From Candidatus Sulfopaludibacter sp. SbA3 (lineage in GTDB: Bacteria > Acidobacteriota > Vicinamibacteria > Vicinamibacterales > UBA2999), in the NCBI GenBank assembly GCA_945903265.1, contig CAMDNQ010000007.1, positions 106,555-170,554 of the forward strand: a stretch of DNA of 64,000 nt, given 5' to 3'. Numbering within the stretch: the first letter of the stretch is position 1; each line of letters begins with the position of its first letter. This document shows positions 50,576 through 60,529 of this stretch, one piece after another. The notes beneath the pieces are model-generated. The model was not told the DNA's origin and made no database searches. It saw nothing but the letters and a program-made list of their open reading frames with translations. Position numbers and translations under genes: made by a program.

Positions 50576-50872
50576 TTATCCGCCCGCGATCGCTCCCAGA
50601 ATCACATAGGGCTCCGCCCCGGACGCCACGGCGTCCGGGAGCGGCGTCTCGGGCGGGTCGTGCGACAGGTCCTGCGCGCACGCGAAATATCTGAGAAACG
50701 GGCGCCGCTTCTTCGTCACGTGATCGCGAATGGCGCCCTCGAGCACGGGATAGCGCGCTTCGAGCGCGTCGAGGACCGACCCCTGCGTCACGGGGCCGGC
50801 GATCTCGAGCGTCACCTCGCGGCTCACGCGCGCGAGCGTCTGCAGGTGCTGGGGAAGTTCGACCCGGATCAC
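50576..50872 (-). CDS. MoaD/ThiS-like small protein
   Basis: The protein has 98 residues with a beta-grasp ubiquitin-like pattern ([10 protein letters not shown], then [12 protein letters not shown]) and it ends in Gly-Gly (I-A-G-G), the tail needed for thiocarboxylate formation in MoaD and ThiS. The GTG start overlaps the BNR gene stop (GTGA). No molybdopterin or thiamine genes are near, so it may serve another sulfur transfer or a ubiquitin-like tagging role. Confidence 0.8.
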   Translation of the reverse strand: MIRVELPQHLQTLARVSREVTLEIAGPVTQGSVLDALEARYPVLEGAIRDHVTKKRRPFLRYFACAQDLSHDPPETPLPDAVASGAEPYVILGAIAGG

Positions 50873-51984
50873 GTCAGCGTCTGAACCTCGACAGACATGA
50901 CCGCGGGCAGATCGCGCACGATCGGCGCCCAGCTGTCTCCCCCATTGGCCGATCCGTACACCTGCCCGCCGGTCGTTCCGAAATAAATGCCGCACGGATC
51001 CAGCGCATCGACGGTCATCGCGTCGCGCAGCACGTTCACGTAGCAATCGCTCTGCGGAAGCCCCTTCGTCAGCGGCTCCCATTCGTTCCCGCCCGATCGG
51101 CTGCGGAACACACGGAGCTTTCCGTCAGGCGGGTAGTGCTCCGAGTCGCTCTTGATGGGCACGACGTAGATGGTTTCAGGTTCGTGCGCGTGCACGTCGA
51201 TCACGAAGCCGAAATCGGTGGGCAGGTTGCCGCTGACTTCGCGCCAGTTGTCGCCCCCATCGTCGGTCCGCATCACGTCCCAGTGCTTCTGCATGAACAG
51301 CACGGACGGCCGCGACCGGTGCATGGCAATCCGGTGCACGCAGTGACCCACCTCCGCCTCGGGCTCGGGGATGTGCTGCGACCTGAGACCGCGGTTGATC
51401 GCCTTCCAGGTCTCGCCGCCGTCATCGGTCCGGAACGCACCCGCCGCGGAAATCGCGATGAACATCCGCTTCGGGTTGGACGGATCGATCAGGATGGTGT
51501 GCAGGCAGAGCCCGCCCGCCCCAGGCGCCCATTGCGATCCCGTGCCGTGCGCGCGGAGGCCCGGCATCTCGTTCCAGGAGTTGCCGCCGTCATCCGATCG
51601 GAACATCGCCGCATCCTCGACACCCGCGTACACGACGTCGGCATCCGTGAGTGACGGTTCGAGGTGCCACACCCGCTTGAACTCCCACGGGTGCGGTGTC
51701 CCGTCGTACCACTGGTGGGTGCCGGGAACGCCGTCGTAAACGAACTTGTTGTTCACCGCTTCCCACGTCTTGCCGCCGTCGTCGGAGCGCTGAATCTGCT
51801 GGCCGAACCAGCCGCTCGACTGCGACGCGTACAGCCGGTTCGGGTTCACCGGCGATCCTTTGAGGTGGTACATCTCCCAGCCGCCGAAGTGCGGCCCGCT
51901 GACGTCCCATTTGTTGCGCTTCCCATCCGACGTCAGGATGAACGCTCCCTTGCGAGTGCCGACCAGTACGCGTACTCCGCTCAC
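50869..51984 (-). CDS. BNR/sialidase-like beta-propeller without signal peptide
   Basis: The protein has 371 residues with repeated Asp-box motifs: [40 protein letters not shown] and S-A-N-G-G-D-S-W. This is the VPS10/sialidase-like propeller fold. It starts V-G-T-R-K-G-A-F, with no signal peptide, so it is probably cytoplasmic. A GGAGGG site precedes the GTG. It overlaps the MoaD-like gene by 4 bases; I recall this pairing in other genomes, suggesting a conserved two-gene unit of unknown function. Confidence 0.85.
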   Translation of the reverse strand: MSGVRVLVGTRKGAFILTSDGKRNKWDVSGPHFGGWEMYHLKGSPVNPNRLYASQSSGWFGQQIQRSDDGGKTWEAVNNKFVYDGVPGTHQWYDGTPHPWEFKRVWHLEPSLTDADVVYAGVEDAAMFRSDDGGNSWNEMPGLRAHGTGSQWAPGAGGLCLHTILIDPSNPKRMFIAISAAGAFRTDDGGETWKAINRGLRSQHIPEPEAEVGHCVHRIAMHRSRPSVLFMQKHWDVMRTDDGGDNWREVSGNLPTDFGFVIDVHAHEPETIYVVPIKSDSEHYPPDGKLRVFRSRSGGNEWEPLTKGLPQSDCYVNVLRDAMTVDALDPCGIYFGTTGGQVYGSANGGDSWAPIVRDLPAVMSVEVQTLT

Positions 51985-52011
51985 GTGTCCCTCCAATCTC
52001 GCGATTATCGT

Positions 52012-53307
52012 ATGCTCGGCGCTCCCGTGACAGAAAGCGACGCCGCTCCCCGCATCAACACTCCCGCTCAGGTCCTGTTCGCCAGCCTCGTCGGCACGAC
52101 GATCGAGTATTTCGACTTCTACATCTACGCGACCGCGGCGGTGCTCGTGTTCCCGCAGCTGTTCTTTCCGCCGAGCGATCCGGCAACGGCGACGCTCGCC
52201 TCGCTTGCCACATTCGGCATTGCCTTCGTGGCCCGTCCGGTAGGGTCGGCGCTCTTTGGCCATTTCGGCGACCGCATCGGGCGGAAGACCACGCTCGTTG
52301 CCGCGCTCCTGACGATGGGGTTCTCGACGGTCGCGATCGGATTACTTCCGGGGTACGCCACTCTCGGACTTGCGGCGCCTGCCCTGCTCGCCATGTGCCG
52401 GTTCGGCCAGGGCCTCGGGCTCGGCGGCGAATGGGGCGGCGCGGTACTGCTGGCCATCGAAAACGCGCCTCCCGGCAAACGCGCCTGGTACGGGATGTTT
52501 CCGCAGCTCGGCGCTCCCATCGGCTTCTTCTTCTCCGCGGGCATTTTCCTGCTGTTGTCGGAGTGGCTGACCGATCAGCAGTTCGTGGCGTGGGGCTGGC
52601 GCATTCCGTTCCTCGCGAGCGCGATCCTGGTCGTGGTGGGGCTGTACGTCCGGTTGAACATCGCCGAGACCCCGGTCTTCCGCGAAGCGGTCGGCCGCGA
52701 AGGGAAGGTCAGCATGCCGATGGTCGTCGTCTTTCGCGACCACTTCCCGACGCTCGTGCGCGGGACGCTCGTCTCGCTGGCGACGTTCGTGGTGTTTTAT
52801 CTGACCACCGTCTTTGCGCTGTCCTGGGGCACGACGGTGCTCGGCTACAGCCGCGAGTCATTTCTGCGTATTCAGCTCGTAGGCATTGTGTTCTTCGGCC
52901 TCACCGTTCCGTTGAGCGCGGTACTCGCCGAGCGCGGCCGCCGCATCACGCTGCTGTGGGTCACCGCCGGCATCGCGGCCTTCGGTCTGATCATGGCGCC
53001 GCTTCTCTCGTCGGGCCCGGCCGGCGCGACGGCGATGATGGTCATCGGGCTGGGGTTGATGGGGCTCAGTTATGGACCGCTGGGGACAGTCCTTGCTGAG
53101 CTCTTCCCGACGCGCGTGCGCTACACGGGCAGCTCCCTGACGTTCAATCTGGCGGGAATTTTTGGCGCGTCGCTTGCCCCGTACAGCGCCACCTGGCTCG
53201 CACAGACCTACGGGCTGGAGTATGTTGGGTACTACCTGTCCGGCGCCGCCGCGCTGACGATGGCCGGGCTCCTCACGATTCGCGAAACCAAGGACCAATC
53301 ACTGTGA
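52012..53307 (+). CDS. MFS transporter, metabolite:H+ symporter (ProP/ShiA-like)
   Basis: The protein has 431 residues and about twelve transmembrane helices. Family markers: [10 protein letters not shown] in helix 1, [11 protein letters not shown] in loop 2-3 and G-G-E-W-G-G-A in helix 5. The MHS group imports organic acids, shikimate, betaine or proline; the cargo is not predicted. A GTG at 52027 is a possible alternative start. The stop overlaps the start of the LON-domain gene. Confidence 0.92.
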   Translation: MLGAPVTESDAAPRINTPAQVLFASLVGTTIEYFDFYIYATAAVLVFPQLFFPPSDPATATLASLATFGIAFVARPVGSALFGHFGDRIGRKTTLVAALLTMGFSTVAIGLLPGYATLGLAAPALLAMCRFGQGLGLGGEWGGAVLLAIENAPPGKRAWYGMFPQLGAPIGFFFSAGIFLLLSEWLTDQQFVAWGWRIPFLASAILVVVGLYVRLNIAETPVFREAVGREGKVSMPMVVVFRDHFPTLVRGTLVSLATFVVFYLTTVFALSWGTTVLGYSRESFLRIQLVGIVFFGLTVPLSAVLAERGRRITLLWVTAGIAAFGLIMAPLLSSGPAGATAMMVIGLGLMGLSYGPLGTVLAELFPTRVRYTGSSLTFNLAGIFGASLAPYSATWLAQTYGLEYVGYYLSGAAALTMAGLLTIRETKDQSL

Positions 53308-54002
53308 TGAAACCGGGAATTCGGGCGGTGCTTCTGTTCGCGGCGGTTGTCGGCGTCACGCTCTCCGCGCCCGCCGCGGCGCAGGCGCCGGCTCCAGGCG
53401 GCCTGCCGGCGGTCATTCCCATCTTCCCGCTCGAGGACGCGACGCTGTTCCCGAACGCGTCCTACCCGCTCCACATCTTCGAGCAGCGGTACCGCGCGAT
53501 GATCGCGGACGCGCTCAAGGGCAACAAGATCATCGGCATGGTGACGCTCCAGCCTGGGAACGAGGCCGACTACGAGGGACGTCCGCCGATTTTCCCGATT
53601 GGCACCGCCGGGTTGATCACCGAGTACGAGGAGTTGCCAGACGGCCGCTTCAACATCGTGCTGGGCGGCCTGGTGAAGTTCCGCGTGACGAGCGAGGACA
53701 ACAGCCGGCCGTACAGGCTCGCGGCTGTTCAGGCGGTGCTCGAGCCGCTTGATGCGAAAAAGACCGCGGCCCTGATGCAGCAGCGGGAGCGGCTGGACCA
53801 GCTCATCGACGCGCTCTCCGACAAGCTCGGGATCGGCCAGATTCCACCCGGCGAACCCGACGAGCAGCTGGTCGATGAATTGTCGCAGTTTCTGCCGATG
53901 CCGCGCGGCCAGCGGCAGCGGCTCCTCGAACGTGAAGACCCGCTCTCGCGGGCCGTCGTGCTCGTGGGGCTGTTCGAGAGCCTGCTGAAATCGAACCCCT
54001 AG
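53304..54002 (+). CDS. exported LON substrate-binding domain protein
   Basis: The protein has 232 residues. The LON N-terminal domain (about 38-230) is plain: I-P-I-F-P-L-E-D-A-T-L-F-P-N-A, then P-L-H-I-F-E-Q-R-Y-R-A-M, then G-T-A-G-L-I-T-E-Y-E-E-L-P-D-G-R. The AAA and protease parts are absent. Unlike most stand-alone LON-domain proteins it starts with a clear signal peptide (about 1-27, ending A-A-A-Q-A), so it should act outside the cytoplasm. Start is GTG (53304) or ATG (53307), overlapping the MFS stop. Confidence 0.88.
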   Translation: MMKPGIRAVLLFAAVVGVTLSAPAAAQAPAPGGLPAVIPIFPLEDATLFPNASYPLHIFEQRYRAMIADALKGNKIIGMVTLQPGNEADYEGRPPIFPIGTAGLITEYEELPDGRFNIVLGGLVKFRVTSEDNSRPYRLAAVQAVLEPLDAKKTAALMQQRERLDQLIDALSDKLGIGQIPPGEPDEQLVDELSQFLPMPRGQRQRLLEREDPLSRAVVLVGLFESLLKSNP

Positions 54003-54442
54003 TTGTTCTCGACGACGAGGACTTCGCCGGTGTCCTTGGTGCACCCGCCGGCGGGCACCGTCATGCCGCACCGAATCAGCATGCCGGCCATCGCGCCGAA
54101 CGGGCGGCCGTCGCGCAGCGGATAGAGCGTGACACTGAAGATCGTTCCGTTCGGGAACGACTTCGGCGACACGCCGACGCGGGCCATCGCCACCGCCGAC
54201 GCTGTCTCCACGCCCCAGATGGACGGCTTGCCGTCCTTGCCGGGAACGGGCTTTCCATCAGGACCAACCAGTTCGAAAATCAGCTGCGCATGGTTCGATC
54301 CGGGAATGTAGCGGGTCAGCTTCCCGGTGTAGGTGCGCGTCTGCGCCTGGTCGTACATCGCGAACGAATGGTGGGCGGATGCCGTTCCTACGGATGCAGC
54401 GATCGCCAGCGCGGCACATACGGCGATGAGATGTTTGGTCAC
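53999..54442 (-). CDS. DUF6152-like secreted protein
   Basis: The protein has 147 residues with a signal peptide (about 1-23) followed by H-H-S-F-A-M-Y-D, close to the DUF6152 signature seen at 37037. The later T-G-K-L-T-R-Y-I-P-G-S-N-H and the extra C-terminal Cys residues (L-I-R-C-G-M, G-G-C-T-K-D) set it apart. GTG at 54442 has AAGGAG upstream; an ATG at 54457 that overlaps the previous stop (ATGA) is an alternative. Its 3' end overlaps the LON gene by 4 bases. Confidence 0.75.
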   Translation of the reverse strand: MTKHLIAVCAALAIAASVGTASAHHSFAMYDQAQTRTYTGKLTRYIPGSNHAQLIFELVGPDGKPVPGKDGKPSIWGVETASAVAMARVGVSPKSFPNGTIFSVTLYPLRDGRPFGAMAGMLIRCGMTVPAGGCTKDTGEVLVVENN

Positions 54443-54453
54443 GACGTTCTCCT

Positions 54454-55602
54454 TCATTCGGCGGGCTTCTCCCAGCCCTGCTCGAAATGCGCTTCCCAGT
54501 TCTGCGCCCACGGCCGTCCGAAATAATCGATGTAGCCGGGGTCGAGCGGCGTCAGCTGTGTCGGCCGGCCATCGGGTCCGTTCACGATCGTGCTCTGGAC
54601 GCGGCACTCGACGAACATGTGCCGGGTGTCCGCGTCGGGCCCGGACTGCTTCTGCCAGGGCGTCACCACGTGCAGCGGCTGGGTGAACGCCTCGGGATCG
54701 TAGAACGTCGCTTCGACGGTGATGGTCTTCCCGTCGGCGCTCGGCCTGAACACCTCGACGATCTCGAGCGCGCTGCTGAATTCGAACATCGAATGCGAGA
54801 TCGTCCATCCCTGGACGTTGGCGGTCCACGCGGTCAACGTGTTGCCGTTCCAGAACCCGACCGTCTCGCCGAACCATTGCGGCACCTGCATGACGTGCTT
54901 CTGGCCGATGTGGATCTTGCGGAGCAGGTTGTCGGCGCTGCCGCTCAGAAACTGCATCTGGTAGGGCGACATCACGAGCTCGATCGGTCCGCCCAGAGAA
55001 AACTGCGACCACCAGCGCATCATCCCTTCGGGATAACAGAAGGCGGCGTTCCACTGCGGCGCGTTGGTCACCGCCTCGTGGTAGTTCATCTGCACCATCC
55101 GCTTCTGGTACTCCGGTGTCAGCAGCGACACCATCGTCGACGTCTGCAGATTGCGCCCCCAGCTCCACTGGTCGTCAGGCGCGCCCCGGAGATACCAGCC
55201 GTTCCAGTCGGGCAGCGTGGCCCCCGTATGCTTCGTGGGGCCCCCGGCCTTGACCGCCTGCGCCATGAGCGCGTCGTAGTGCTGCTGCGCGGTCTTGTAC
55301 GCGTGGGGAGTGACAATGCGAGCGATGTCGCGGTCGAGGGTGCAGTCGCCCCACTGCCCGACCCGGTTGTCGCGCCACATGTCCGTCAGCTGGCGCGGCG
55401 TATTGCAGCGGGTGTAGCGGCGATCGGTCCAGATTTTCCGATCGAGATAGAAATTCTTCGTCGTGAAGAGATCGACGGGAAGGGGCTGCACACCCGCGGG
55501 GGGACGCGGCGCGGGAGCCGCCTGCCCTGCATGGGCGAGGGTGAGGCAGCAGATTCCGGTGAGCAGGGCGAACGCCCCGAACCATCTCGCGTGCGCGGGC
55601 AT
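54454..55602 (-). CDS. secreted protein of unknown function, paired with a DUF6152-like gene
   Basis: The protein has 382 residues with a signal peptide (about 1-26). It is rich in Trp ([22 protein letters not shown]). The stretch [11 protein letters not shown] and the later Y-D-P-E-A-F-T-Q-P relate it to the PDFSGIW group (compare R-W-E-G-N-T-L and D-P-K-T-F-T-R-P at 36078), so it is a larger cousin. AGGAGG lies upstream of the ATG. It overlaps or abuts the DUF6152-like gene downstream and is divergent from the Cache-channel gene. Confidence 0.72.
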   Translation of the reverse strand: MPAHARWFGAFALLTGICCLTLAHAGQAAPAPRPPAGVQPLPVDLFTTKNFYLDRKIWTDRRYTRCNTPRQLTDMWRDNRVGQWGDCTLDRDIARIVTPHAYKTAQQHYDALMAQAVKAGGPTKHTGATLPDWNGWYLRGAPDDQWSWGRNLQTSTMVSLLTPEYQKRMVQMNYHEAVTNAPQWNAAFCYPEGMMRWWSQFSLGGPIELVMSPYQMQFLSGSADNLLRKIHIGQKHVMQVPQWFGETVGFWNGNTLTAWTANVQGWTISHSMFEFSSALEIVEVFRPSADGKTITVEATFYDPEAFTQPLHVVTPWQKQSGPDADTRHMFVECRVQSTIVNGPDGRPTQLTPLDPGYIDYFGRPWAQNWEAHFEQGWEKPAE

Positions 55603-55635
55603 CGTCGATTCCTCCTGGCCCCTATAGGTTACCGC

Positions 55636-55641
55636 TATAAT
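55636..55641 (+). promoter_or_regulatory. consensus -10 box TATAAT before the Cache-channel gene
   Basis: A perfect TATAAT ends 14 bases before the ATG at 55656. The expected transcription start near 55648 would leave a leader of about 8 bases and no ribosome site, so translation would be leaderless or nearly so. No clear -35 is seen. Confidence 0.55.
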
Positions 55642-55655
55642 CCGGCCGCACCTCC

Positions 55656-57848
55656 ATGACCGCCGAACTGGCCGAGCCCGAGTCTCGGAACGAGACTTCT
55701 CCGCCTCCACAGCGCCCGCCGATGTCGCAGAGACGAAGTCTTTTCGTCACGCTGACCGCCATGGTGGCGGTGACCAGTTTCGTGGTCGCGGGCGGGCTCT
55801 GGTGGTGGTACGACTACCAGCTCGCGCAGACCCTGAGCCGGGCGATTGAGGCCGGCCAGGCGAACACGCAGCGGGTTGCTGGCGAGATCGACGCCCGTCT
55901 CATTCAGATTCCGTTCGGCGTCGAGGACATGGTGGCCAGCCTGGAAGACGGGACGTTGCAGCCAGCGGGCGTCTCTGCCCGGCTGCACGAGCTGCTGGCA
56001 TCGGGGATGGCCACCGGCTACGGCGTCGCGTTCGCGCCAGACGCCGCCGGGCCCGGCCGGCGCCTCTACGCCCCCTACGTCGAGCGATTTGAACGAGCGC
56101 CCGCAACGGAGACGGACTTCGCGGAGCTCTATCCGTACAACGAATACCGGTACGGCTGGTTCGGCGACACGATTCTCGACGGCCCTGGCTGGATGGAGGC
56201 GATGCTCTATCCCGACGCCGAGGCCGTCACGATCCTCTACACGGTGCCATTTTCGATGCCCGGCCGCCCATGGCCGGGCGGGGTGGCCTACGCCACCGTA
56301 CGGCTCGAAGCGATGGAAGCGGCGCTCGACGCCATAGACGTCGGCGAGTCGGGCTACGCCTTTCTTGTGACTCGCGAAGGTGGATACCTGGTCCATCCTC
56401 GTACGGAACTCGTCCGGCGCGGCACCACCGTGTTCGAGACGGCGTGGGCCAACGGAAACACCGATCTGCATACGGTGGCGGTGCGCGCGACCAAGGGCGG
56501 CTCGCTCTTCGCCGAAGCGCCCGACGAAGTCACGGGGCGTGACAACTGGATTTTTGCCGAACCGCTGAAGACCACCGGGTGGAGTCTGTTCGCCGTGTTT
56601 TTCCGCGACGAGTTCCGCCCCGATTCCGATACCGAGCGCAGTCACCTGATCTGGATCCTCGGGTTCGGACTCGTGGGGCTGCTGCTCGTCATCGTGTCGG
56701 CGAGCGCAGCGAGGCTGCCGGACATCGGTCACCTGTCATGGGCCTGGTCGAACAGCATTGCCGCCATTCTGATCACCGCCATCGCCGCCTGCTGGTTCAT
56801 CGCCGACAGGTACCCGGTCACGCGACCGGAGGAGCGCAATCTGATCTTCGATCAGGGGATGGCCCACGAGTTCCTCAACGGCGTCGGCATCGACGACCGG
56901 ATGGAGGGTGTGGATGACGTCGCCGTCATTCCGACGGGCGTCTTCGTGCGCTCGATCGTGTTCCAGAGCGGGTCCGAGGTGATGATCTCCGGTCATGTGT
57001 GGCAGCGGTACGACCGCATCCGCCACGGCCATATTCCGCGCGGATTTTCGCTGCCGGAAACCTTTGCCCCGCAGCAGGCCGAGATCCGCGAGATCTTCCG
57101 CATCCAAACCGAGCAGGAAGAACGCGTCGGCTGGTACTTCGCGGCCAAGTTCAGGCAGTCGTTCGACGTCGGAAAGTTCCCCTTCGATCGGCAGAATGCG
57201 TGGGTGCGGCTGGCGCCGCCAGGCGTCGGGCGGAACATCGTGTTCGTCCCCGACTTCGAGGGCTACACGTTCATGAATCCGGTGCTCCAGCCCGGTGTGG
57301 CGGACACGATGGTGCTGCCAGGCTGGGACATCATGGGCAGCCACTTCGATTACCGCGTCCATCAATACAACATGAATCTCGGTGTCCCGGGATATGAGGA
57401 ACGTGAGCGCATTCCCGAGTTGTATTTCAACGTCGAGCTGCGGCGACGCTTCGTCGGTCCCTTCGTCGCGTATATGGTGCCGCTCGCGGTGACGGCGGGA
57501 ATGCTGTTCGCGCTGCTGCTGATCAGCTCGCGCAAGGAAGCGTCGCAGGGCCTGCTCGGATTCTCGGCCGCGGAAATCGTGCTCGGCGCCGCGGCGCTGT
57601 TCTTCGTCGCCAGCTTCCAGCATGTCTCGATGCGGGAATCGCTCGATGCGGGCGGTCTCATCTACTTCGAGTATTTCTATTTCGTCCTCTATGCCCTGCT
57701 GATGGTCGTGTCGATCAACGCCATCCTCTTCGCCTCGGATGTCGACGTTCCGCTCATCGAGTACGCGGATAACCTGCTTCCAAAAGTCACGTTCTGGCCG
57801 GCGAGCCTCGCCATCCTCCTGATCGTCACGCTCCAGCGGTTCTACTGA
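55656..57848 (+). CDS. Cache domain fused to a pentameric ligand-gated ion channel-like region
   Basis: The protein has 730 residues. Helix 27-50 is followed by a periplasmic double-Cache sensor (about 55-325, with G-E-S-G-Y-A-F-L-V near 230 and Y-L-V-H-P), then helices 331-352 and 363-384. Residues 390-598 look like the beta-sandwich of a p[13 protein letters not shown] (428-436), V-W-Q-R-Y and the Pro-loop F-P-F-D-R-Q (508-513). Four closing helices (M1 599-623, M2 632-654, M3 668-693, M4 712-728) and a tail of only two residues complete the channel plan. A small molecule binding to Cache and/or the channel domain would gate ion flow. The stop shares one base with the binding-protein gene. 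Confidence 0.75.
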   Translation: MTAELAEPESRNETSPPPQRPPMSQRRSLFVTLTAMVAVTSFVVAGGLWWWYDYQLAQTLSRAIEAGQANTQRVAGEIDARLIQIPFGVEDMVASLEDGTLQPAGVSARLHELLASGMATGYGVAFAPDAAGPGRRLYAPYVERFERAPATETDFAELYPYNEYRYGWFGDTILDGPGWMEAMLYPDAEAVTILYTVPFSMPGRPWPGGVAYATVRLEAMEAALDAIDVGESGYAFLVTREGGYLVHPRTELVRRGTTVFETAWANGNTDLHTVAVRATKGGSLFAEAPDEVTGRDNWIFAEPLKTTGWSLFAVFFRDEFRPDSDTERSHLIWILGFGLVGLLLVIVSASAARLPDIGHLSWAWSNSIAAILITAIAACWFIADRYPVTRPEERNLIFDQGMAHEFLNGVGIDDRMEGVDDVAVIPTGVFVRSIVFQSGSEVMISGHVWQRYDRIRHGHIPRGFSLPETFAPQQAEIREIFRIQTEQEERVGWYFAAKFRQSFDVGKFPFDRQNAWVRLAPPGVGRNIVFVPDFEGYTFMNPVLQPGVADTMVLPGWDIMGSHFDYRVHQYNMNLGVPGYEERERIPELYFNVELRRRFVGPFVAYMVPLAVTAGMLFALLLISSRKEASQGLLGFSAAEIVLGAAALFFVASFQHVSMRESLDAGGLIYFEYFYFVLYALLMVVSINAILFASDVDVPLIEYADNLLPKVTFWPASLAILLIVTLQRFY

Positions 57849-59110
57849 TGCGAAGCGTGGTCGTTGGCTTCGCGGCGGTCTTCCTCGTGCTCATAGGCGC
57901 GGGGGTGGCGGTGCTGTCGCTCGCGCGGACGCCGGCGCCAGTCCGCATCGGCGTGCTGCATTCGCTGAGCGGCACGATGGCCATCAGCGAGCGTTCGCTG
58001 GTCGACGCGGCCACGATGGCAGTCGAGGAGATCAACGCCGCGGGGGGTGTCCTGGGACGGCCGCTCGAAATGGTGATTGCCGACGGACAGTCCGACCCGG
58101 TCGTATTTGCGGCCGAGGCGGAACGGTTGATTACGCAGGAGCAGGTCGTGGCGCTGTTCGGCACCTGGACGTCGGTGTCGCGCAAGGCGGTCAAGGACGT
58201 CGTCGAGAAGTTCGACCACCTCCTGTTCTATCCGCTGCAGTACGAGGGCCTGGAAGCGTCAGAGAACATCGTGTACCTGGGTGCCGCGCCCAATCAGCAG
58301 ATTCTTCCCGCCGTTCGATGGGCCCTGGCGAATCTTGGCCCGCGGTTCTACCTCGTGGGATCCGACTATCTGTTCCCGCGCGCGGCGAACGCGATCATCA
58401 CCGACCAGTTAAGCCGCTGGCCTGCCGAGATCGTCGGTGAGGACTACGTGCTGCTCGGGTCGCAGGATGTGGACCGCGTCGTCGCGTCGATTGCGGCAGC
58501 GAAGCCCGACGTGATCCTGAACACGATCAACGGCGACACGAACGTCGCGTTCTACCAGGCGATGCTCAAGGCCGGCATGACCGCCGGTGTCGTCCCGACG
58601 GTCGCGTTCAGCATTGCCGAAGAGGAGATGCGCCAGCTGCCGGCCGACGCGATGACCGGCCATTACGCGGCGTGGTCCTATTTCCAGAGCCTCCCGGGCA
58701 CGGCCAACCTGCAATTCGTGCAGCGGTTCCAGCGGCGGTTCGGGGCCGACCGCGTGACGAGCGATCCGATCGAATCGTCGTACGTGGCGGTTCACCTTTT
58801 CGCGGACGCAGTGGAGGCAGCCGGGTCAACCGAACCCGGCGACGTGCGTCCGCAGGTGCGAGAGCGTGCGTACGAGGGGCCGGGCGGATTCGTGTTCATC
58901 GACGGCATGAACCACCACGCGTGGAAGACCGTCCGCGTCGGACGAATTCGCAACGACGGGCAGTTCGACGTCGTCTGGTCGTCCGCGCACCCGATTCCCC
59001 CGCTGCCGTTTCCCCCGCTCCGGCCGCCGGAGGCGTGGGCGACGTTCCTGGACACGCTGCAGCGAGGCTGGGGCGGCCGCTGGGAGAATCCGGGACCGGT
59101 CAGTCCGTAG
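57848..59110 (+). CDS. UrtA-like periplasmic binding protein (branched amino acid/urea/amide type)
   Basis: The protein has 420 residues with an N-terminal signal or anchor (about 1-26). The type I periplasmic fold is clear: I-G-V-L-H-S-L-S-G-T-M-A-I-S-E, A-V-E-E-I-N-A-A-G-G-V-L-G-R and L-F-G-T-W-T-S-V-S-R-K-A-V. This is the UrtA/FmdD/AmiC subgroup that binds urea or short amides. No permease or ATPase genes accompany it. Overlap of one base (TGATG) with the Cache-channel gene argues that it delivers ligand to that protein, not to a transporter. It ends 11 bases inside the convergent nitrilase gene. Confidence 0.85.
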   Translation: MRSVVVGFAAVFLVLIGAGVAVLSLARTPAPVRIGVLHSLSGTMAISERSLVDAATMAVEEINAAGGVLGRPLEMVIADGQSDPVVFAAEAERLITQEQVVALFGTWTSVSRKAVKDVVEKFDHLLFYPLQYEGLEASENIVYLGAAPNQQILPAVRWALANLGPRFYLVGSDYLFPRAANAIITDQLSRWPAEIVGEDYVLLGSQDVDRVVASIAAAKPDVILNTINGDTNVAFYQAMLKAGMTAGVVPTVAFSIAEEEMRQLPADAMTGHYAAWSYFQSLPGTANLQFVQRFQRRFGADRVTSDPIESSYVAVHLFADAVEAAGSTEPGDVRPQVRERAYEGPGGFVFIDGMNHHAWKTVRVGRIRNDGQFDVVWSSAHPIPPLPFPPLRPPEAWATFLDTLQRGWGGRWENPGPVSP

Positions 59111-60035
59111 GCGTCTTGAAATCGACCGCCGCGCGCGGCGTCTCATCGACTGAGAGATGAAACACGTCCGGCCGGGCGTAGTGCCCGACGACGTCGAAAT
59201 CGAGACGGGCGCGCGCCACATCCGCTGAATCGATGTCGGCGGTGAGGATCGTCTCGCCGCTGAAGTCCGGACCCGCCAGCACGTGCCCGAGGGGGCCGAC
59301 GATGCAGCTGCCACCGCGCGACAGGACTGTGTCCGGATCGTTGCCGAATTCGGTGGTGTACTCGGCCGGATAGTCGCGGCGGCGGGCAAATTGATTGGCC
59401 GACAGCACGAAGCACCGCCCCTCGAGCGCGATGTGCTGCATGGTCGGCAGCCAGGTGTCCCGCGCGTCGGCGGTGGGCGCGCAGTAGATTTCGACGCCCT
59501 TCCCGTACATGGCCGCTCGCATCAGGGGCATGTAGTTTTCCCAGCAGATCACCGCCCCCATTCGCCCGAGCGGCGTCTCGATGACCGGCATCGTCGAGCC
59601 GTCGCCGAACCCCCAGATGAGACGCTCGCTGCCGGTCGGCATGAGCTTGCGGTGCTTCGCCAGGTACCGCCCGTCCGGCCCGAAGAACAGCACCGTGCAG
59701 TACAGCGTGCCTCCGGCGCGCTCGACGACGCCGATAATCAGATACATCTCGGTATCGCGCGCGAGAGCGGCCAGTGTGTCGACGTGCGGCCCCGGCACGT
59801 CGATCGCGCTTTCCCAGTACATGCGGAACTGCTCGCGTCCCTCGGCGGTGCGGGAGCCTACGGTGGCGCCAAAGCCCAGACCCCGCGGATACGCGGAGAC
59901 GAACGCCTCCGGAAACAGGGCGAGGCGTGCCCCGCGGCTACGGGCATCGGACGCGAGGTCTGCCGCCTTCTGCAGCGTGCGATCGATGTCGAACGCGACG
60001 GGCGCCGCCTGCACGACCGCGACGCGGCCGATCAT
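59100..60035 (-). CDS. nitrilase/aliphatic amidase superfamily hydrolase
   Basis: The protein has 311 residues. The catalytic triad is complete: Glu43 (F-P-E-A-F), Lys130 (H-R-K-L-M-P-T) and Cys164 (C-W-E-N-Y). The C-W-E-N-Y and G-E-R-L-I-type surroundings match true nitrilases, so a nitrile or cyanide-like substrate, giving a carboxylic acid and ammonia, is likely. ATG overlaps the MaoC stop (ATGA). It is the last gene of a four-gene operon from 62579, giving an entry reaction that could feed an acid to the CoA-transferase. Confidence 0.92.
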   Translation of the reverse strand: MIGRVAVVQAAPVAFDIDRTLQKAADLASDARSRGARLALFPEAFVSAYPRGLGFGATVGSRTAEGREQFRMYWESAIDVPGPHVDTLAALARDTEMYLIIGVVERAGGTLYCTVLFFGPDGRYLAKHRKLMPTGSERLIWGFGDGSTMPVIETPLGRMGAVICWENYMPLMRAAMYGKGVEIYCAPTADARDTWLPTMQHIALEGRCFVLSANQFARRRDYPAEYTTEFGNDPDTVLSRGGSCIVGPLGHVLAGPDFSGETILTADIDSADVARARLDFDVVGHYARPDVFHLSVDETPRAAVDFKTPTD

Positions 60036-60529
60036 TTCTTGAGCACGCGCGGGGCCTTCGGCACGTGGCCGCGCCGGTAGACCATGAATGTGCGGTTGAA
60101 CTCGATCACCGATACACCATCCTGGTTGTAACCCGTTGTCTTGACCCGCACGATGCCGATCGAAGCCTTGGTCTTCGACGCTCGCGCCTCGAGCACCTCG
60201 GTGCGCGAATAGACCGTGTCCCCTTCGAACAACGGGTTCGGCAGCTTGACGTCGTCCCATCCGAGATTGGCCACGCCATTGACCGTGAGGTCGATGACGG
60301 ACTGACCGGTGACGAGCGCCAGTGTGAAACAGGAATTAACAAGCCGCTTCTTGAACTGCGTGCGCTTCGAGTACTCGCCGTCGAAATGGATCGGGTTCGT
60401 GTTCTGGGTCAGAAGTGAAAACCAGATGTTGTCGGCGTCGAGCACCGTCCGGCCCAGGGGATGCTCATAGATATCGCCCACTTCAAAATCCTCGAAGACC
60501 CGCCCCGTCCACCCTTCTTTCACCGCCAT
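60032..60529 (-). CDS. MaoC-like enoyl-CoA hydratase
   Basis: The protein has 165 residues and a hot-dog fold of the MaoC type: the catalytic-loop region reads Q-N-T-N-P-I-H-F-D with the Asn and His/Asp pair of R-hydratases, and F-E-V-G-D is typical of the start. In mesaconate, itaconate and citramalate routes such a protein hydrates the C4 or C5 enoyl-CoA. Its ATG overlaps the CoA-transferase stop by one base (TGATG) and its stop overlaps the nitrilase start. Confidence 0.9.
   Translation of the reverse strand: MAVKEGWTGRVFEDFEVGDIYEHPLGRTVLDADNIWFSLLTQNTNPIHFDGEYSKRTQFKKRLVNSCFTLALVTGQSVIDLTVNGVANLGWDDVKLPNPLFEGDTVYSRTEVLEARASKTKASIGIVRVKTTGYNQDGVSVIEFNRTFMVYRRGHVPKAPRVLKK

Noticed and set aside
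49326..50681. Upstream extension of the NHL-repeat frame
   Set aside because: Antisense to the HbpS-like gene; the signal peptide and TATACT box fix the start at 49325.
57848..59110. Urea ABC transporter component
   Set aside because: The binding protein lacks permease and ATPase genes nearby; its only tight neighbour is the Cache-channel gene.
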